From Lichenicoccus sp965277665 (GTDB taxonomy: Bacteria; Pseudomonadota; Alphaproteobacteria; Acetobacterales; Acetobacteraceae), in the NCBI RefSeq assembly GCF_965277665.1, contig NZ_OZ255835.1, forward strand, positions 744,001 through 808,000: a DNA stretch of 64,000 nt. The letters run 5' to 3'. The translations under genes and the position numbers were made by a program. Positions 35,754-44,333 of this stretch are shown here, piece after piece; the stretch's first letter is position 1; the number at the start of each line of letters is the position of its first letter. Under the pieces are notes generated by a model. The model was not told the origin of the DNA, searched no databases, and was given only the letters and a program-made list of their open reading frames with translations.

Positions 35754-37064
35754 TCAGGCAGACGGCAGCCCCGGGATCGGAACGCCGAACGTCTGCAGCA
35801 GAAGCACGGCGTTCAGGAACAGGATGATGACAGAGCCGACGATCGCGGCCACGTCGGTGAGCCGGTTATTGGCGAACTCGCCCATGATGGCGCGATTTCG
35901 GGTGAACACGACGAGGGCAAGCATGGGGATCGGCAAGGCGAAGGACAGTACGACCTGGCTGATGACGAGCGCGTAGGTCGCGTTCATACCGAAGGCGATC
36001 ACCAGGAAGGCGGGCACCATGGTGACGAGCCGGCGCACCCAGATCGGGATGCGGAAACCGACGAAGCCCTGCATGATCATCTGCCCGGCCATGGTGCCGA
36101 CGACCGAACTCGAAATGCCCGACGCCATGAGTGAGACCAGGAACACGCCGGCGGCGCCGATGCCGAGCAGCGGTGTCAGGGTGTGGTAGGCGGTCTGGAT
36201 CTCCGAGACGTCGCTGTGGCCGGCGTGGAACGCGGCGGAGGCCATCATCACCATCGCCATGTTGACGGCACCGGCCAGGGCAAGGGCGACGATGCATTCG
36301 CGGTTCGAGAAGCGCAGCAACATCCGGCGCCCGGGCGTATCGGCGCCCGGCGCGCGGTCCTGTGTCAGGCCCGAGTGCAGGTAGAGGGCGTGCGGCATCA
36401 CGGTCGCGCCGATGATGCCGACCGAGATCGTCAGCGCCGCAGCGTCGGGCATCTCCGGGATGATCGAGTGCAGGCCGGCCTGACCCCAGGCGACAGGCGC
36501 CACGAACATCTCGACGACATAACAAAGACCGATCACAACCACGAGGCCGCCGATGATCATCTCCATGGGCCGGAAGCCGCGCCCCTGGACCATCAGGATG
36601 CCGAAGGTGACGGCGCCGGTCGCCACCATGCCGGCCAGGAGCGGCAGGTGGAACAGCAGCGACAGTCCGATCGCGCCACCGAGAAACTCGGCGAGATCGG
36701 TGGCCATCGCGGCCACCTCGCTGGCGGCCCACATGGCATAGACCACGGGCGGCGAGAACTGCTCGCGGCAAAGCTCCGCCAGGTTGCGGCCGGTGACGAT
36801 GCCGAGCTTTGCCGACAAGGCCTGGAACAGCATGGCGATCAGGTTCGCCACGAGCACCACCCAGAGCAGCGTGTAGCCGAAGGCCGCACCAGCCTGGATG
36901 TTGGTCGCGAAGTTTCCGGGATCCACGTAGGCGATCGAGGCGATCACCGCCGGTCCCGCGAATAGCAGGGCGGAACGCCCGCCGCTGCGCCGGCCAGCCA
37001 GGACGTCCCGAATGGCGGCGTCGGTCCGTTCAGTGAGGGTCTGTCTTGCCGCGAGTTCGCTCAT
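35754..37064 (-). CDS. mntH: NRAMP-family manganese transporter MntH
   Basis: A 436-aa proton-coupled divalent metal importer with 11 predicted helices. The metal-binding motifs of the family are intact: DPGNFATN in helix 1 and MPHALYLHS in helix 6. The start is the ATG at 37064; a TTG nine bases upstream is possible but not needed. It is divergent from an MntR-type regulator, with a palindrome between them, giving a standard manganese-responsive pair. Manganese as main substrate is inferred from that neighbour. Confidence 0.94.
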   Translation of the reverse strand: MSELAARQTLTERTDAAIRDVLAGRRSGGRSALLFAGPAVIASIAYVDPGNFATNIQAGAAFGYTLLWVVLVANLIAMLFQALSAKLGIVTGRNLAELCREQFSPPVVYAMWAASEVAAMATDLAEFLGGAIGLSLLFHLPLLAGMVATGAVTFGILMVQGRGFRPMEMIIGGLVVVIGLCYVVEMFVAPVAWGQAGLHSIIPEMPDAAALTISVGIIGATVMPHALYLHSGLTQDRAPGADTPGRRMLLRFSNRECIVALALAGAVNMAMVMMASAAFHAGHSDVSEIQTAYHTLTPLLGIGAAGVFLVSLMASGISSSVVGTMAGQMIMQGFVGFRIPIWVRRLVTMVPAFLVIAFGMNATYALVISQVVLSFALPIPMLALVVFTRNRAIMGEFANNRLTDVAAIVGSVIILFLNAVLLLQTFGVPIPGLPSA

Positions 37065-37128
37065 CAATCTCAATCCCGCACTGCAACATAGCTAGTATAG
37101 CCGATGCTACACATGTGGCGCCAGGCAA

Positions 37129-37146
37129 AACCATATGGCTATGGTT
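37129..37146. promoter_or_regulatory. Candidate MntR operator palindrome
   Basis: Perfect inverted repeat AACCATA-tggc-TATGGTT, flanked by a wider GGCAAAA/GTTTTGtGCC imperfect pair, in the mntH-mntR intergenic region. A second, looser site ACATAGC...GCTACA lies at about 37085-37111, closer to mntH. The half-site resembles the known enterobacterial MntR box (ACATAGC/GCTATGT) in arrangement. Binding is inferred. Confidence 0.55.
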
Positions 37147-37290
37147 CGAGTTTTGTGCCAGGAGCCTCACAAGAGTGCGACGGCGCAATCCTGTGCTAAG
37201 CCGCCTAAACTGGATCAAGGCGGAACAAGGGCTGCGGATGCTCGAGCGCGCACAGGCGCAACCACCTCCCGGAACGCCGACCCCGAAGGG

Positions 37291-37761
37291 ATGGGCCAGG
37301 TGACCCGGAGCGTCGCCACCGCGCCCGAGGTCATGGCCGACGACATGCCCGAAGAGCCCACGCAGGCGCTGCGCTTCGGCAAGGCCCGCGCTGCCCGCTC
37401 TGCCGCCTTGCTGGAAGATTATGTGGAGCTGATCGCCGACCTCCATGCGGCACACGGCGAAGCCCGCGCCAGCGAGATCGCCAAGCGGCTGGGCGTGACC
37501 CACCCGACTGCGCTGAAGAGCATCGATCGCCTCAAGCGCGAAGGGCTGGCGACAGCTCGCCCCTATCGCGGCGTTTTCCTGACCGACGCCGGTCTGGAAC
37601 TGGCTACCCGGGTCCGTGCGAGACACCGGCTCATGGTCGAGCTGTTGCTGGCGGTCGGGGTTCCGGAGGAGGTCGCGGAGGCCGACGCCGAAGGCATGGA
37701 GCACCACGCCTCCGCGGCGTCGCTGGAGGCCTTCGCGCATTTCCTGGCTGAACGATCATGA
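37291..37761 (+). CDS. mntR: Manganese-dependent repressor MntR (DtxR family)
   Basis: A 156-aa DtxR-family regulator. It has an N-terminal winged helix (EARASEIAKRLGVTHPTALKSIDRLKREGLATARPYRGVFLT, read as separate helices and wing) and a dimer/metal-binding helix pair (ARHRLMVELLLAVGVPEEVAEAD, then EGMEHHAS) with the family His/Glu ligands. It lacks the SH3-like third domain, as in MntR. The start at 37291 is tentative, with a GTG at 37300 as an alternative; the first 35 residues are not conserved. It is divergent from mntH, which it most likely represses when manganese is plentiful. Confidence 0.9.
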   Translation: MGQVTRSVATAPEVMADDMPEEPTQALRFGKARAARSAALLEDYVELIADLHAAHGEARASEIAKRLGVTHPTALKSIDRLKREGLATARPYRGVFLTDAGLELATRVRARHRLMVELLLAVGVPEEVAEADAEGMEHHASAASLEAFAHFLAERS

Positions 37762-37782
37762 CGCCCTCCCGCGCGCCCTGGA

Positions 37783-38283
37783 TCATGCTCTGGCGAACCG
37801 GGCGAAGGCGACGGCCAGAATGGCGTAGGTCGCGCGCTTGAAGCCGACCTCCTGCAGCGGCAGCTCCGCGAGCTTCAGCCACTTCCAGGCGTCGAACTCG
37901 GGATGCGGATCGCGGTCGAGCCGGATGTCGGCATCCTCGCCCAGGAACCGCAGCGCGAACCAGCGCTGCCGCTGGCCGCGGAACTTGCCGCCTAGGGCGA
38001 CGCCGAGCAGGCTCGCCGGCAGGTCGTAGGACAGCCAGTCCGGGTGCTCGGCGATGATCTCGGCCCGGTCGGTGCCGACCTCCTCGCGCAGTTCGCGCAG
38101 CACCGCCGCGCGCGGGTCCTCGTCGCCGTCGATGCCGCCCTGCGGCAGCTGCCAAACGCCTACGCGTCCTTCGGCATTCGGCAGGTCGGCGCGCCGCGCG
38201 ACCAGCACCAGCCCGTCACGGTTGAACAGCACCGCGCCGACGTTCGGGCGGTAGGGCAGGGCGGCATAGTCCGGTGCGCTCAC
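37783..38283 (-). CDS. rppH: RNA pyrophosphohydrolase (Nudix)
   Basis: A 166-aa Nudix hydrolase that removes pyrophosphate from 5' triphosphate RNA ends or from dinucleoside polyphosphates. The Nudix box is complete (GGIDGDEDPRAAVLREL then REEVG), preceded by the RppH/YgdP-type YRPNVGAVLFN start and VWQLPQGG. The GTG start at 38283 overlaps the upstream yibQ-like stop by 4 nt (GTGA). It is the last gene of gpmI > envC > ctpA > yibQ > rppH, a gene order common in alphaproteobacteria. Confidence 0.93.
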   Translation of the reverse strand: MSAPDYAALPYRPNVGAVLFNRDGLVLVARRADLPNAEGRVGVWQLPQGGIDGDEDPRAAVLRELREEVGTDRAEIIAEHPDWLSYDLPASLLGVALGGKFRGQRQRWFALRFLGEDADIRLDRDPHPEFDAWKWLKLAELPLQEVGFKRATYAILAVAFARFARA

Positions 38284-39395
38284 TCGTCGCTCCGCCTGGC
38301 TTCGACCGCATCCGCCGGCGCCCCCGAGAGGCTGCTGACCGGCACCAAAATCATCCCGCGCGCCGCCAGGCTGCGACTCCACGCGGCGATCCGCGCCACG
38401 GTGACAGGATACAGCGGGCCGGCGACCCCGATCGCGTGGCCGTTATGCGACGCGATCTGCTCGAGCTGCAGCAGGCGCGCATCGATCGCGGCGGCATCCT
38501 GGGTGTCGTCGAGGCGCAGGTCGGCGTTCGCACCCCAGATGCCGAGCGGCCGGTCGGTGCCCGGACTGGCATTGAGGTAGAACAGGCCCCGCGCCCCGAG
38601 ACCGTGCGCCACCACGCCGAATGCCGGCAGGCCGGTGAAGCCTTCGCCGGCGAGGCCGGAGAGCGCGTTGGTCACCCCGGCATAGCCCTGCAGCCGCGAC
38701 AAGGCCCACTCCAGCCGGCGCTGGTTCTGCTGCGCGGCAAGGTCGTCGTTCATCGCCTGCGGTCCCTCGTCGTCGTTCGGGGCGTGCAGCGGCTCCATCG
38801 GCAGGGAGAGCAGCAGTTCGTGGCCACGCAGGCGCGCCTCGGCCAGCAGCGGCTCGAGATCCGGCGCATACGGCGACACCGCCAGGCTGACCGCCGCCGG
38901 CAGGCTCTCGATGGCGGACGTGCTGTCGGCGGCCGACAGGCCGAGGCCGTCCAGCAGGATGCCGATGCGTGGTGGCGGCGGCAGCGCCCCCTCGGGCGGC
39001 GACCAGCCGGCATAGACGACCCGCGCCTGCCGCCCGTCGGCGGCGATGCGCGGGACCGCGGCGCCGTGATAGTCGGGTGCCGGCTCGAGCAGAGCCGGAT
39101 CAGGTGCGGCGATGGCCGTGCGGGGATGCGGGACCGCCGCCGCGGCATGCGCGGGTTTGGCAATCAACGTCGCGACCAGCACGGGCCGGGCGGCCGCCCG
39201 GACCTTGTCGGGCGAAGGCCTGACCGGCCCGAGCCATTGCAGCGTCGCGCCGCCCACGCAAGCGGCCAGCAGCAGCGCCGACCAGAACCCGAGCAGGGCG
39301 CGTCCGCTGCGCGATGCAGGAAGCCTCGGCCGCGCCAGCCAGGCCCTGGCCTGGGCCGGGGTCCTGAGGCCGGGGATCCTGAGGATCGGCCGCAT
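38280..39395 (-). CDS. Divergent polysaccharide deacetylase (YibQ/DUF610)
   Basis: A 371-aa protein with an N-terminal transmembrane segment (GFWSALLLAACVGGATLQWLG), an Ala/Pro-rich linker, and a C-terminal divergent polysaccharide deacetylase domain (RIGILLDGLGLSAADSTSAI, LLSLPMEPLHAPNDDEGPQA, GLFYLNASPG, and HNGHAIGVAGPL). It is predicted to act in the periplasm on peptidoglycan or another glycan. Family members have altered metal ligands compared with true deacetylases, and the reaction is not established. It sits 24 bp after ctpA and overlaps rppH, in the cell-wall cluster with envC. Confidence 0.85.
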   Translation of the reverse strand: MRPILRIPGLRTPAQARAWLARPRLPASRSGRALLGFWSALLLAACVGGATLQWLGPVRPSPDKVRAAARPVLVATLIAKPAHAAAAVPHPRTAIAAPDPALLEPAPDYHGAAVPRIAADGRQARVVYAGWSPPEGALPPPPRIGILLDGLGLSAADSTSAIESLPAAVSLAVSPYAPDLEPLLAEARLRGHELLLSLPMEPLHAPNDDEGPQAMNDDLAAQQNQRRLEWALSRLQGYAGVTNALSGLAGEGFTGLPAFGVVAHGLGARGLFYLNASPGTDRPLGIWGANADLRLDDTQDAAAIDARLLQLEQIASHNGHAIGVAGPLYPVTVARIAAWSRSLAARGMILVPVSSLSGAPADAVEARRSDE

Positions 39396-39419
39396 CCCGC
39401 ACCCCGGCCCGGCCGCCGC

Positions 39420-40850
39420 TTACGGCGTGCCGGCGTGCTGCGTCGGCCGGTCGGTGATCATCGCCTGGATGACCTTGAGCCCCTGCTGCAGCTGGAAGTC
39501 GGTGGAGGGCTTGGTGAGGTCGAACTTCGGCCAGTTCGCCGGCGGCTTGTCCGGGATGGTCTTCACGATCTGCGGCAGGTCGCCTCTAGGCGGCGCCTTG
39601 GCCTGGCTGCCGCCCTGGTTCTTGATGATGTGGTCGAGGTCGGCCTCGCGCGGCATGAACCGCGACAAGTCCTCGCGATCCTCCTGCACGCTGACATCCG
39701 GCGCAATGCCCAGGCCCTGGATCGAGCGCCCGGACGGCGTGTAGTAGCGCGCCGTGGTCAGCCGGATGGCGCCGTTGCCCGGGATCGGGATCACGGTCTG
39801 CACCGAGCCCTTGCCGAACGAGCGCTCGCCCAGCGTGATCGAACGCTGGTGGTCCTGCAGCGCGCCGGCGACGATCTCGCTGGCCGAGGCGGACCCCTGG
39901 TTGATCAGCACCAGCAGCGGCGCGCCGTCGGTGATGTCGGTGCCGTGCGCGTTCATGCGCTGGCTGTCCTCGGGATGCCGCGCCCGCGTGGAAACCACTT
40001 CGCCTGAACTGATGAAATCGTCGCAGACATCGACGGCCTGCTCGAGCAGGCCACCGGGATTGTTGCGCAGGTCGAGGACCAGCCCGGACAGGTGCCCGCC
40101 GGCCTGGTGGCTCAGCTTCTCGTAGGCGGCGCGCAGCCCGGGATCGGTCTCCTCGTTGAACTGCGACACCCGGATGTAGCCGACGCGGCCGTAGAGGGCC
40201 GACTTGATCACCTGGATGTGGATGATCTCACGCGTCATGGTGACGTCGTACGGCTTGTCGATGCCGGGCCGCTTGATGCCCAGCGTGATCTTCGAGCCGG
40301 GCTCGCCGCGCATGCGCTCGACCGCGTCGTTGAGCGAGATGCCGTCCATGCTCTTGGAATTGATCGACAGGATCAGGTCGCCCGATTTCATGCCGGCGCG
40401 CGAGGCCGGGGTGCCGTCCATCGGCGAGATCACCTTGACCAGGCCATCCTCGCCGGTGACCTCGAGCCCGAGGCCGCCGAACTCGCCCTTGGTCTGCACC
40501 TGCATGTCGGCGAACTGCTTCTCGGTCATGTAGGCGCTGTGCGGGTCGAGCCCGGACAGCATGCCGTTCAGCGAGTTGGTGATCAGGTCGCGATCGGTGA
40601 CCGGCTCGACATAGTCCGCCCGCACCCGCTCGAACACGTCGCCGAACAGGGTCAGCAGCCGGTAGGTCTCGGCATGGTTCTGCGTCGGGGCCTCGTCGGC
40701 CAGCGCTGCCGGCATCAGGCCCCCCGCGGGTATCAGGCTGCCTATGGTCATGCCGAGGCCGTGATGCGTCACCAGCCTCCCGAGATCGGGACCGGCCACG
40801 ACGCCCGCGAGGAATGCGGACCCGAGCAGCAGGCCAGTGCGCAACTTCAT
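39420..40850 (-). CDS. ctpA: Carboxy-terminal processing protease CtpA (S41)
   Basis: A 476-aa periplasmic serine protease: signal sequence (LRTGLLLGSAFLAGVVAG), a PDZ domain (about residues 90-180, starting near GEFGGLGLEVTGEDG) and the S41 catalytic domain. The serine is in INQGSASASEIVAGAL and the lysine in SFGKGSVQT, with the LDLRNNPGG substrate strand. The ATG at 40850 has AGGAGA eight bases upstream. In other bacteria CtpA controls peptidoglycan hydrolases and their activators; the neighbouring envC-like gene fits such a role. Confidence 0.94.
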   Translation of the reverse strand: MKLRTGLLLGSAFLAGVVAGPDLGRLVTHHGLGMTIGSLIPAGGLMPAALADEAPTQNHAETYRLLTLFGDVFERVRADYVEPVTDRDLITNSLNGMLSGLDPHSAYMTEKQFADMQVQTKGEFGGLGLEVTGEDGLVKVISPMDGTPASRAGMKSGDLILSINSKSMDGISLNDAVERMRGEPGSKITLGIKRPGIDKPYDVTMTREIIHIQVIKSALYGRVGYIRVSQFNEETDPGLRAAYEKLSHQAGGHLSGLVLDLRNNPGGLLEQAVDVCDDFISSGEVVSTRARHPEDSQRMNAHGTDITDGAPLLVLINQGSASASEIVAGALQDHQRSITLGERSFGKGSVQTVIPIPGNGAIRLTTARYYTPSGRSIQGLGIAPDVSVQEDREDLSRFMPREADLDHIIKNQGGSQAKAPPRGDLPQIVKTIPDKPPANWPKFDLTKPSTDFQLQQGLKVIQAMITDRPTQHAGTP

Positions 40851-41000
40851 GCGTATCGTCTCCTGATCGCCGCCTGCACCGGCGACACTGCTGCAGCATG
40901 CCATAAACCGTGGCGCCGGCGCATCTCCTGGAGATTACACGCAAGAGAGGCAGTGTGAACGTTTCTAGAGCAGCATCGGGCACCTGGGGCCCCTTGCGAT

Positions 41001-41135
41001 GCCAGGGGCTTTGCCCCTGGACCCCATCAAAGGCAAGCCTTTGAAATCCCTTCTTTTAAGAGAGCGGGTCTGGGGCCTCAGGTCCCAGCGGGTCAAGGGC
41101 GGAGCCCTTGCTCTTGCTTTTTTCGCAGCCCGTCA
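41001..41135 (-). repeat. Multi-hairpin intergenic repeat, copy E
   Basis: Read on the minus strand, the copy begins at the envC stop codon itself (TGACGGGCTGCGAAAAAAGC) and ends with the GGGGC-aaa-GCCCC hairpin. It also contains CAAAGGC-aa-GCCTTTG and AAGGGC-tcc-GCCCTT. It separates envC from ctpA within an otherwise tight cluster. The remaining 150 bp to ctpA contain no gene. Confidence 0.88.
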
Positions 41136-42443
41136 GGAGCGGCCGTGCAGGAAGCCGGCCGGATCGATCGCCGCCGCGCCGTGGCGGAGCTGCAGGTAGA
41201 GCGTTGGTCGTGTGCGGCTGCCGCTGCCGAAGTCCGGCATGCTGCCGAGGGCGACGCCGCGGGCCAGCTTCTGGCCGACCGCCACGTCGAGCCGCTGCAG
41301 GCCGGCCAGCACGAAGCGGTAGCCCTGTCCGCAATCGACGATCAGCATCTGCCCGTACGACCGGAACGGCCCGGCGAAATCGACGCGGCCGTCGCATGGC
41401 GCGCTGACCGAGGCGAGCGGCGGCGGGGCATAGCTGACCCCGGTCGCGGGTCCCGCGTCGGTCGGCGCCCCCCACGCCTGCACGATACGCCCGGCCACCG
41501 GCGCCGGGCCGCCGGCCCCAGGCGCCAGCCCCGGACCGGCCTCGACGGTGACCGAGGCGGCGCTGTCCCGCGCGCGGCGAGCGGCAATTGGCCGGCGCTG
41601 GCGCTCGGCCGCCGCCGCCTCGCGCCGGAACCGCTCGGCGGCCGCCTTTTGCGCCGCATCGATGCTGGCCACCGCGTCCTGCAGGCTGGCGGCCCGCGCG
41701 GCGTTGGTCGCGGCCTGCCGGGCCGCGATGTCGGCGGCCTGCGCCGACGCGCGCTGCGCGGCCAGCGCCTGCGCCGCCTGCGCGCTCACGTCGGCGTCGC
41801 GCGCCAGCTGCTCGCGACGCAGGCCGGCGAGGTCGGCGTTCTGGCTGCCGAGTGCGTTGCCCAGCCGCACCAGGTCCGCCTGTCCGGCCCGGATCGACGC
41901 CGCCTTGCGTTCCAGCTCCGCGCCGAGGCCGCGCAGCACCAGCAGACCGCTCAGCGCGTCGTTCGGCCGGGCCGGTGAGGCGAGCAGGGTCTCGGCGGGA
42001 TACAGCGACAGCCGCTCGATCAGCGGCAGCAGCGGTGCCAGCGCCGCCGCCTGCTGCGCCAGCGCCGCCTCGAGCTGCCGACGCTGCACGCCCAGCGCGT
42101 CGATCCGCGCCTGCGTCTGGACCACCTGCTGTTCGGTCTGCCGCAGCCGTCCCGAGACGTCGCGCGATTGCGCCGACAGGGCGATGGCGCGCGCCTGGTC
42201 GGCCTGCGCCTGCCGTGCGGCCGCCTGCTGCAAGGCCTGCGAGGCACGGCGCTCGGTCTCGGCGGCCTTGAGGCGCGCGGTCGCCGCCGCTGCCTGGGCC
42301 GCAAGCCGGGTCGCATCCGCGTGATGGGCGTGGCGCCCGTGCCGGGGGGCGGCGGCCAGGACCGGCGCCGCTGCGAGCAGGCAGCCCGCGGTGATGAGGA
42401 CCCGGCAGCCGCCGGCCGGGGCGATCGGCGTGATCCGGTTCAG
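41133..42443 (-). CDS. envC: Murein hydrolase activator EnvC-like (M23 domain)
   Basis: A periplasmic coiled-coil protein with a C-terminal LytM/M23 domain, expected to activate amidases at the septum. It has a hydrophobic signal segment (VLITAGCLLAAAPVLAAA), a long Ala/Gln/Arg-rich coiled coil (about residues 40-290), then an M23 domain (GRIVQAWGAPTDAGPATG, SAPCDGRVDFAGPFRSYG, YRFVLAGLQRLDVAVGQ, LYLQLRHGAAAIDP). The canonical zinc ligands are degenerate, as is usual for activators without catalytic function. No ATG, GTG or TTG precedes the signal peptide; a CTG at 42443 overlapping the gpmI stop (CTGA) is the best candidate start, so the N-terminus is uncertain. About 436 aa. Confidence 0.83.
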   Translation of the reverse strand: MNRITPIAPAGGCRVLITAGCLLAAAPVLAAAPRHGRHAHHADATRLAAQAAAATARLKAAETERRASQALQQAAARQAQADQARAIALSAQSRDVSGRLRQTEQQVVQTQARIDALGVQRRQLEAALAQQAAALAPLLPLIERLSLYPAETLLASPARPNDALSGLLVLRGLGAELERKAASIRAGQADLVRLGNALGSQNADLAGLRREQLARDADVSAQAAQALAAQRASAQAADIAARQAATNAARAASLQDAVASIDAAQKAAAERFRREAAAAERQRRPIAARRARDSAASVTVEAGPGLAPGAGGPAPVAGRIVQAWGAPTDAGPATGVSYAPPPLASVSAPCDGRVDFAGPFRSYGQMLIVDCGQGYRFVLAGLQRLDVAVGQKLARGVALGSMPDFGSGSRTRPTLYLQLRHGAAAIDPAGFLHGRS

Positions 42444-43987
42444 GCCGTCGTCGTCTGCGCCGGCGCCAGCAGCGAGTGCCCGGTCATCAGCGCCGGCTGC
42501 TCGATCCCCATCAGCGCCAGCAGCGTCGGCGCCAGGTCGGCCAGTCGTCCATCCACCAGCCGTCGCCCGGCCGGCACGCCGGTTGCCACCAGCGGCACCT
42601 TGTTCAGCGTGTGGGCGGTGTGCGGGCCGCCGGTCTGCGGATCGCGCATCATCTCGCAATTGCCGTGGTCGGCGGTCGCGAGCAGCACCCCGCCTGCCCC
42701 CGCGATGGCCTCCGCGATGCGGCCGAGCCCGGTATCGACGGTCTCCACCGCGCTGATCGCGGCGGTGAGGTCGCCGGTATGGCCGACCATGTCCGGGTTG
42801 GCGAAGTTCAGCACGATCAGGTCGTATGCGCCCGAGCCGATCGCCGCGACGGCGCGGTCGGTGAGCTCCGGGGCCGACATCTCCGGCTGCAGGTCGTAGG
42901 TGGCGACCTTCGGCGACGGCACCATGATGCGGTCCTCGCCGGCCAGCGCCGCCTCGCGGCCGCCATTGAGGAAGTAGGTCACGTGCGGGTATTTCTCGGT
43001 CTCCGCCATGCGGAGCTGCCGCCTCCCGCTGGCCGCGACCACATCGCCGAGCAGGTCGTCCAGGCTCTGCGGCGGGAACAGCACCTCGATCCGGCCGGCG
43101 AGGTGGTCGCTGTAGCGGGTCATGCCGACCGCGAGCGCAAAGTCGGGTCGCCGGCTGCGGGGGAAGCCCGCGAACTCCGGGTCGAGCAGGGCATCGTAGA
43201 GCTGGCGGATGCGATCGGCGCGGAAGTTGAACGACAGCAGCGCATCGCCGTCTTGCATGCCGGCATAGGCGCCGATCACCGTCGGCGCGACGAACTCGTC
43301 GGTGATCTCGCCGGCATAGGCATGCGCCAGCACCGTATCCGGGTCGTCGGCATGCGGGCCGATGCCCGACACAATGGCGTCGTACGCCTTTTGCACCCGC
43401 TCCCAGCGCTTGTCGCGGTCCATCGCATAGTAGCGCCCGCAGACGGTGACGATTGGCGCCGAAGCAGGCAGCGCCTCGCGCAGCCTGGCGAGGTCGGCGC
43501 GGCCGGAGCGCGGCGGCGTGTCGCGTCCGTCGGTGAAGGCGTGCACGGCGACCGGAATGCCGGCGTCGGTCAGGATGTGCGCGATCGCCGCCGCATGGTC
43601 CTGGTGGGCGTGCACGCCGCCCGGGGAGACCAGCCCGAGCAGGTGGCAGGTGCCGCCGCTCTGGCGCAGCGCGGCGACTAGGCGCTGCATGGCGGGGCTG
43701 GCGGCGAGGCTGCCATCCGCGATGGCGGCGAACACCCGCGGGAGTTCCTGCATCACCACGCGTCCGGCGCCGATATTCAGGTGGCCGACCTCGGAGTTGC
43801 CCATCTGGCCATCCGGAAGCCCGACATCGCGGCCGCAGGTGCGCAGGAAGGCGGTCGGGCCTGTCGCCCAGAGCCGGTCGAACGCCGGCGTGCGTGCCAG
43901 TGCGACCGCATTGTTGCTGGCATCCTCGCGCCAGCCGAAACCGTCCAGGATCACCAGCATGACCGGACGGCGTTGCTGTGCTGGCAT
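42440..43987 (-). CDS. gpmI: Phosphoglycerate mutase, 2,3-BPG-independent
   Basis: A 515-aa glycolytic/gluconeogenic enzyme interconverting 3- and 2-phosphoglycerate through a phosphoserine intermediate. The catalytic serine is at position 65 in QMGNSEVGHLNIGAGRVV. The metal-binding ILDGFGWRE, NFANPDMVGHTGD and TADHGNCEMM segments are intact. The ATG at 43987 has AGGAG about eight bases upstream. It is the first gene of gpmI > envC > ctpA > yibQ > rppH, the usual alphaproteobacterial arrangement. Confidence 0.96.
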   Translation of the reverse strand: MPAQQRRPVMLVILDGFGWREDASNNAVALARTPAFDRLWATGPTAFLRTCGRDVGLPDGQMGNSEVGHLNIGAGRVVMQELPRVFAAIADGSLAASPAMQRLVAALRQSGGTCHLLGLVSPGGVHAHQDHAAAIAHILTDAGIPVAVHAFTDGRDTPPRSGRADLARLREALPASAPIVTVCGRYYAMDRDKRWERVQKAYDAIVSGIGPHADDPDTVLAHAYAGEITDEFVAPTVIGAYAGMQDGDALLSFNFRADRIRQLYDALLDPEFAGFPRSRRPDFALAVGMTRYSDHLAGRIEVLFPPQSLDDLLGDVVAASGRRQLRMAETEKYPHVTYFLNGGREAALAGEDRIMVPSPKVATYDLQPEMSAPELTDRAVAAIGSGAYDLIVLNFANPDMVGHTGDLTAAISAVETVDTGLGRIAEAIAGAGGVLLATADHGNCEMMRDPQTGGPHTAHTLNKVPLVATGVPAGRRLVDGRLADLAPTLLALMGIEQPALMTGHSLLAPAQTTTA

Positions 43988-44071
43988 GGCATGCTCCTGT
44001 GCGGCTCGAGGCGGCGAAGCATGCCATCAACCGGGCGGCTTGTCAGGCTGCCGCCCCGGCCGCGATGCGGC

Positions 44072-44230
44072 TCAGGGATCGTTCGGCCCGGTGCTGCCGC
44101 CCGTCGAGGGTGGGTCGCTGGCGGGGAAGGTCTCGTCGACGCCCTCGTCGATCTTCTCTTCCGCATCGATCGGCTCGGGGTCGATCGGGCCGGGGTCGAT
44201 CTGGTCGGGATTGCTGTTGGTCTCGGACAT
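44072..44230 (-). CDS. Small acidic protein, 52 aa
   Basis: A short gene with a complete ATG-to-TGA frame. The product is strongly acidic with Pro/Asp repeats (IDPGPIDPEPID) and a C-terminal motif DEGVDETFPASDPPS. The motif DEx(V/S)xExxFPASDPP recurs in small conserved proteins of unknown function in alphaproteobacteria, which supports this as a real gene. GGGAG lies about 10 nt upstream of the start. It lies 84 bp upstream of gpmI on the same strand and is divergent from msrB. It is hydrophilic and has no signal peptide or transmembrane segment. Confidence 0.65.
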   Translation of the reverse strand: MSETNSNPDQIDPGPIDPEPIDAEEKIDEGVDETFPASDPPSTGGSTGPNDP

Positions 44231-44333
44231 GCTGCTGGTCTCCCGGATGCCGGCATCATAAGCGGCCGGGACGGGGTGGGTTTCGGCGGCCCCGACCCCA
44301 TCTCAGGACAACGTCCTGGACAGGAGAACGCGC

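Noticed and set aside
37065..37073. TTG start for mntH nine bases upstream
   Set aside because: The ATG at 37064 gives the expected N-terminus, and the extra residues are not needed.
41133..44030. Single 965-codon minus-strand frame covering envC and gpmI
   Set aside because: Only its C-terminal 436 codons make sense as EnvC. The rest is the shifted frame of gpmI.
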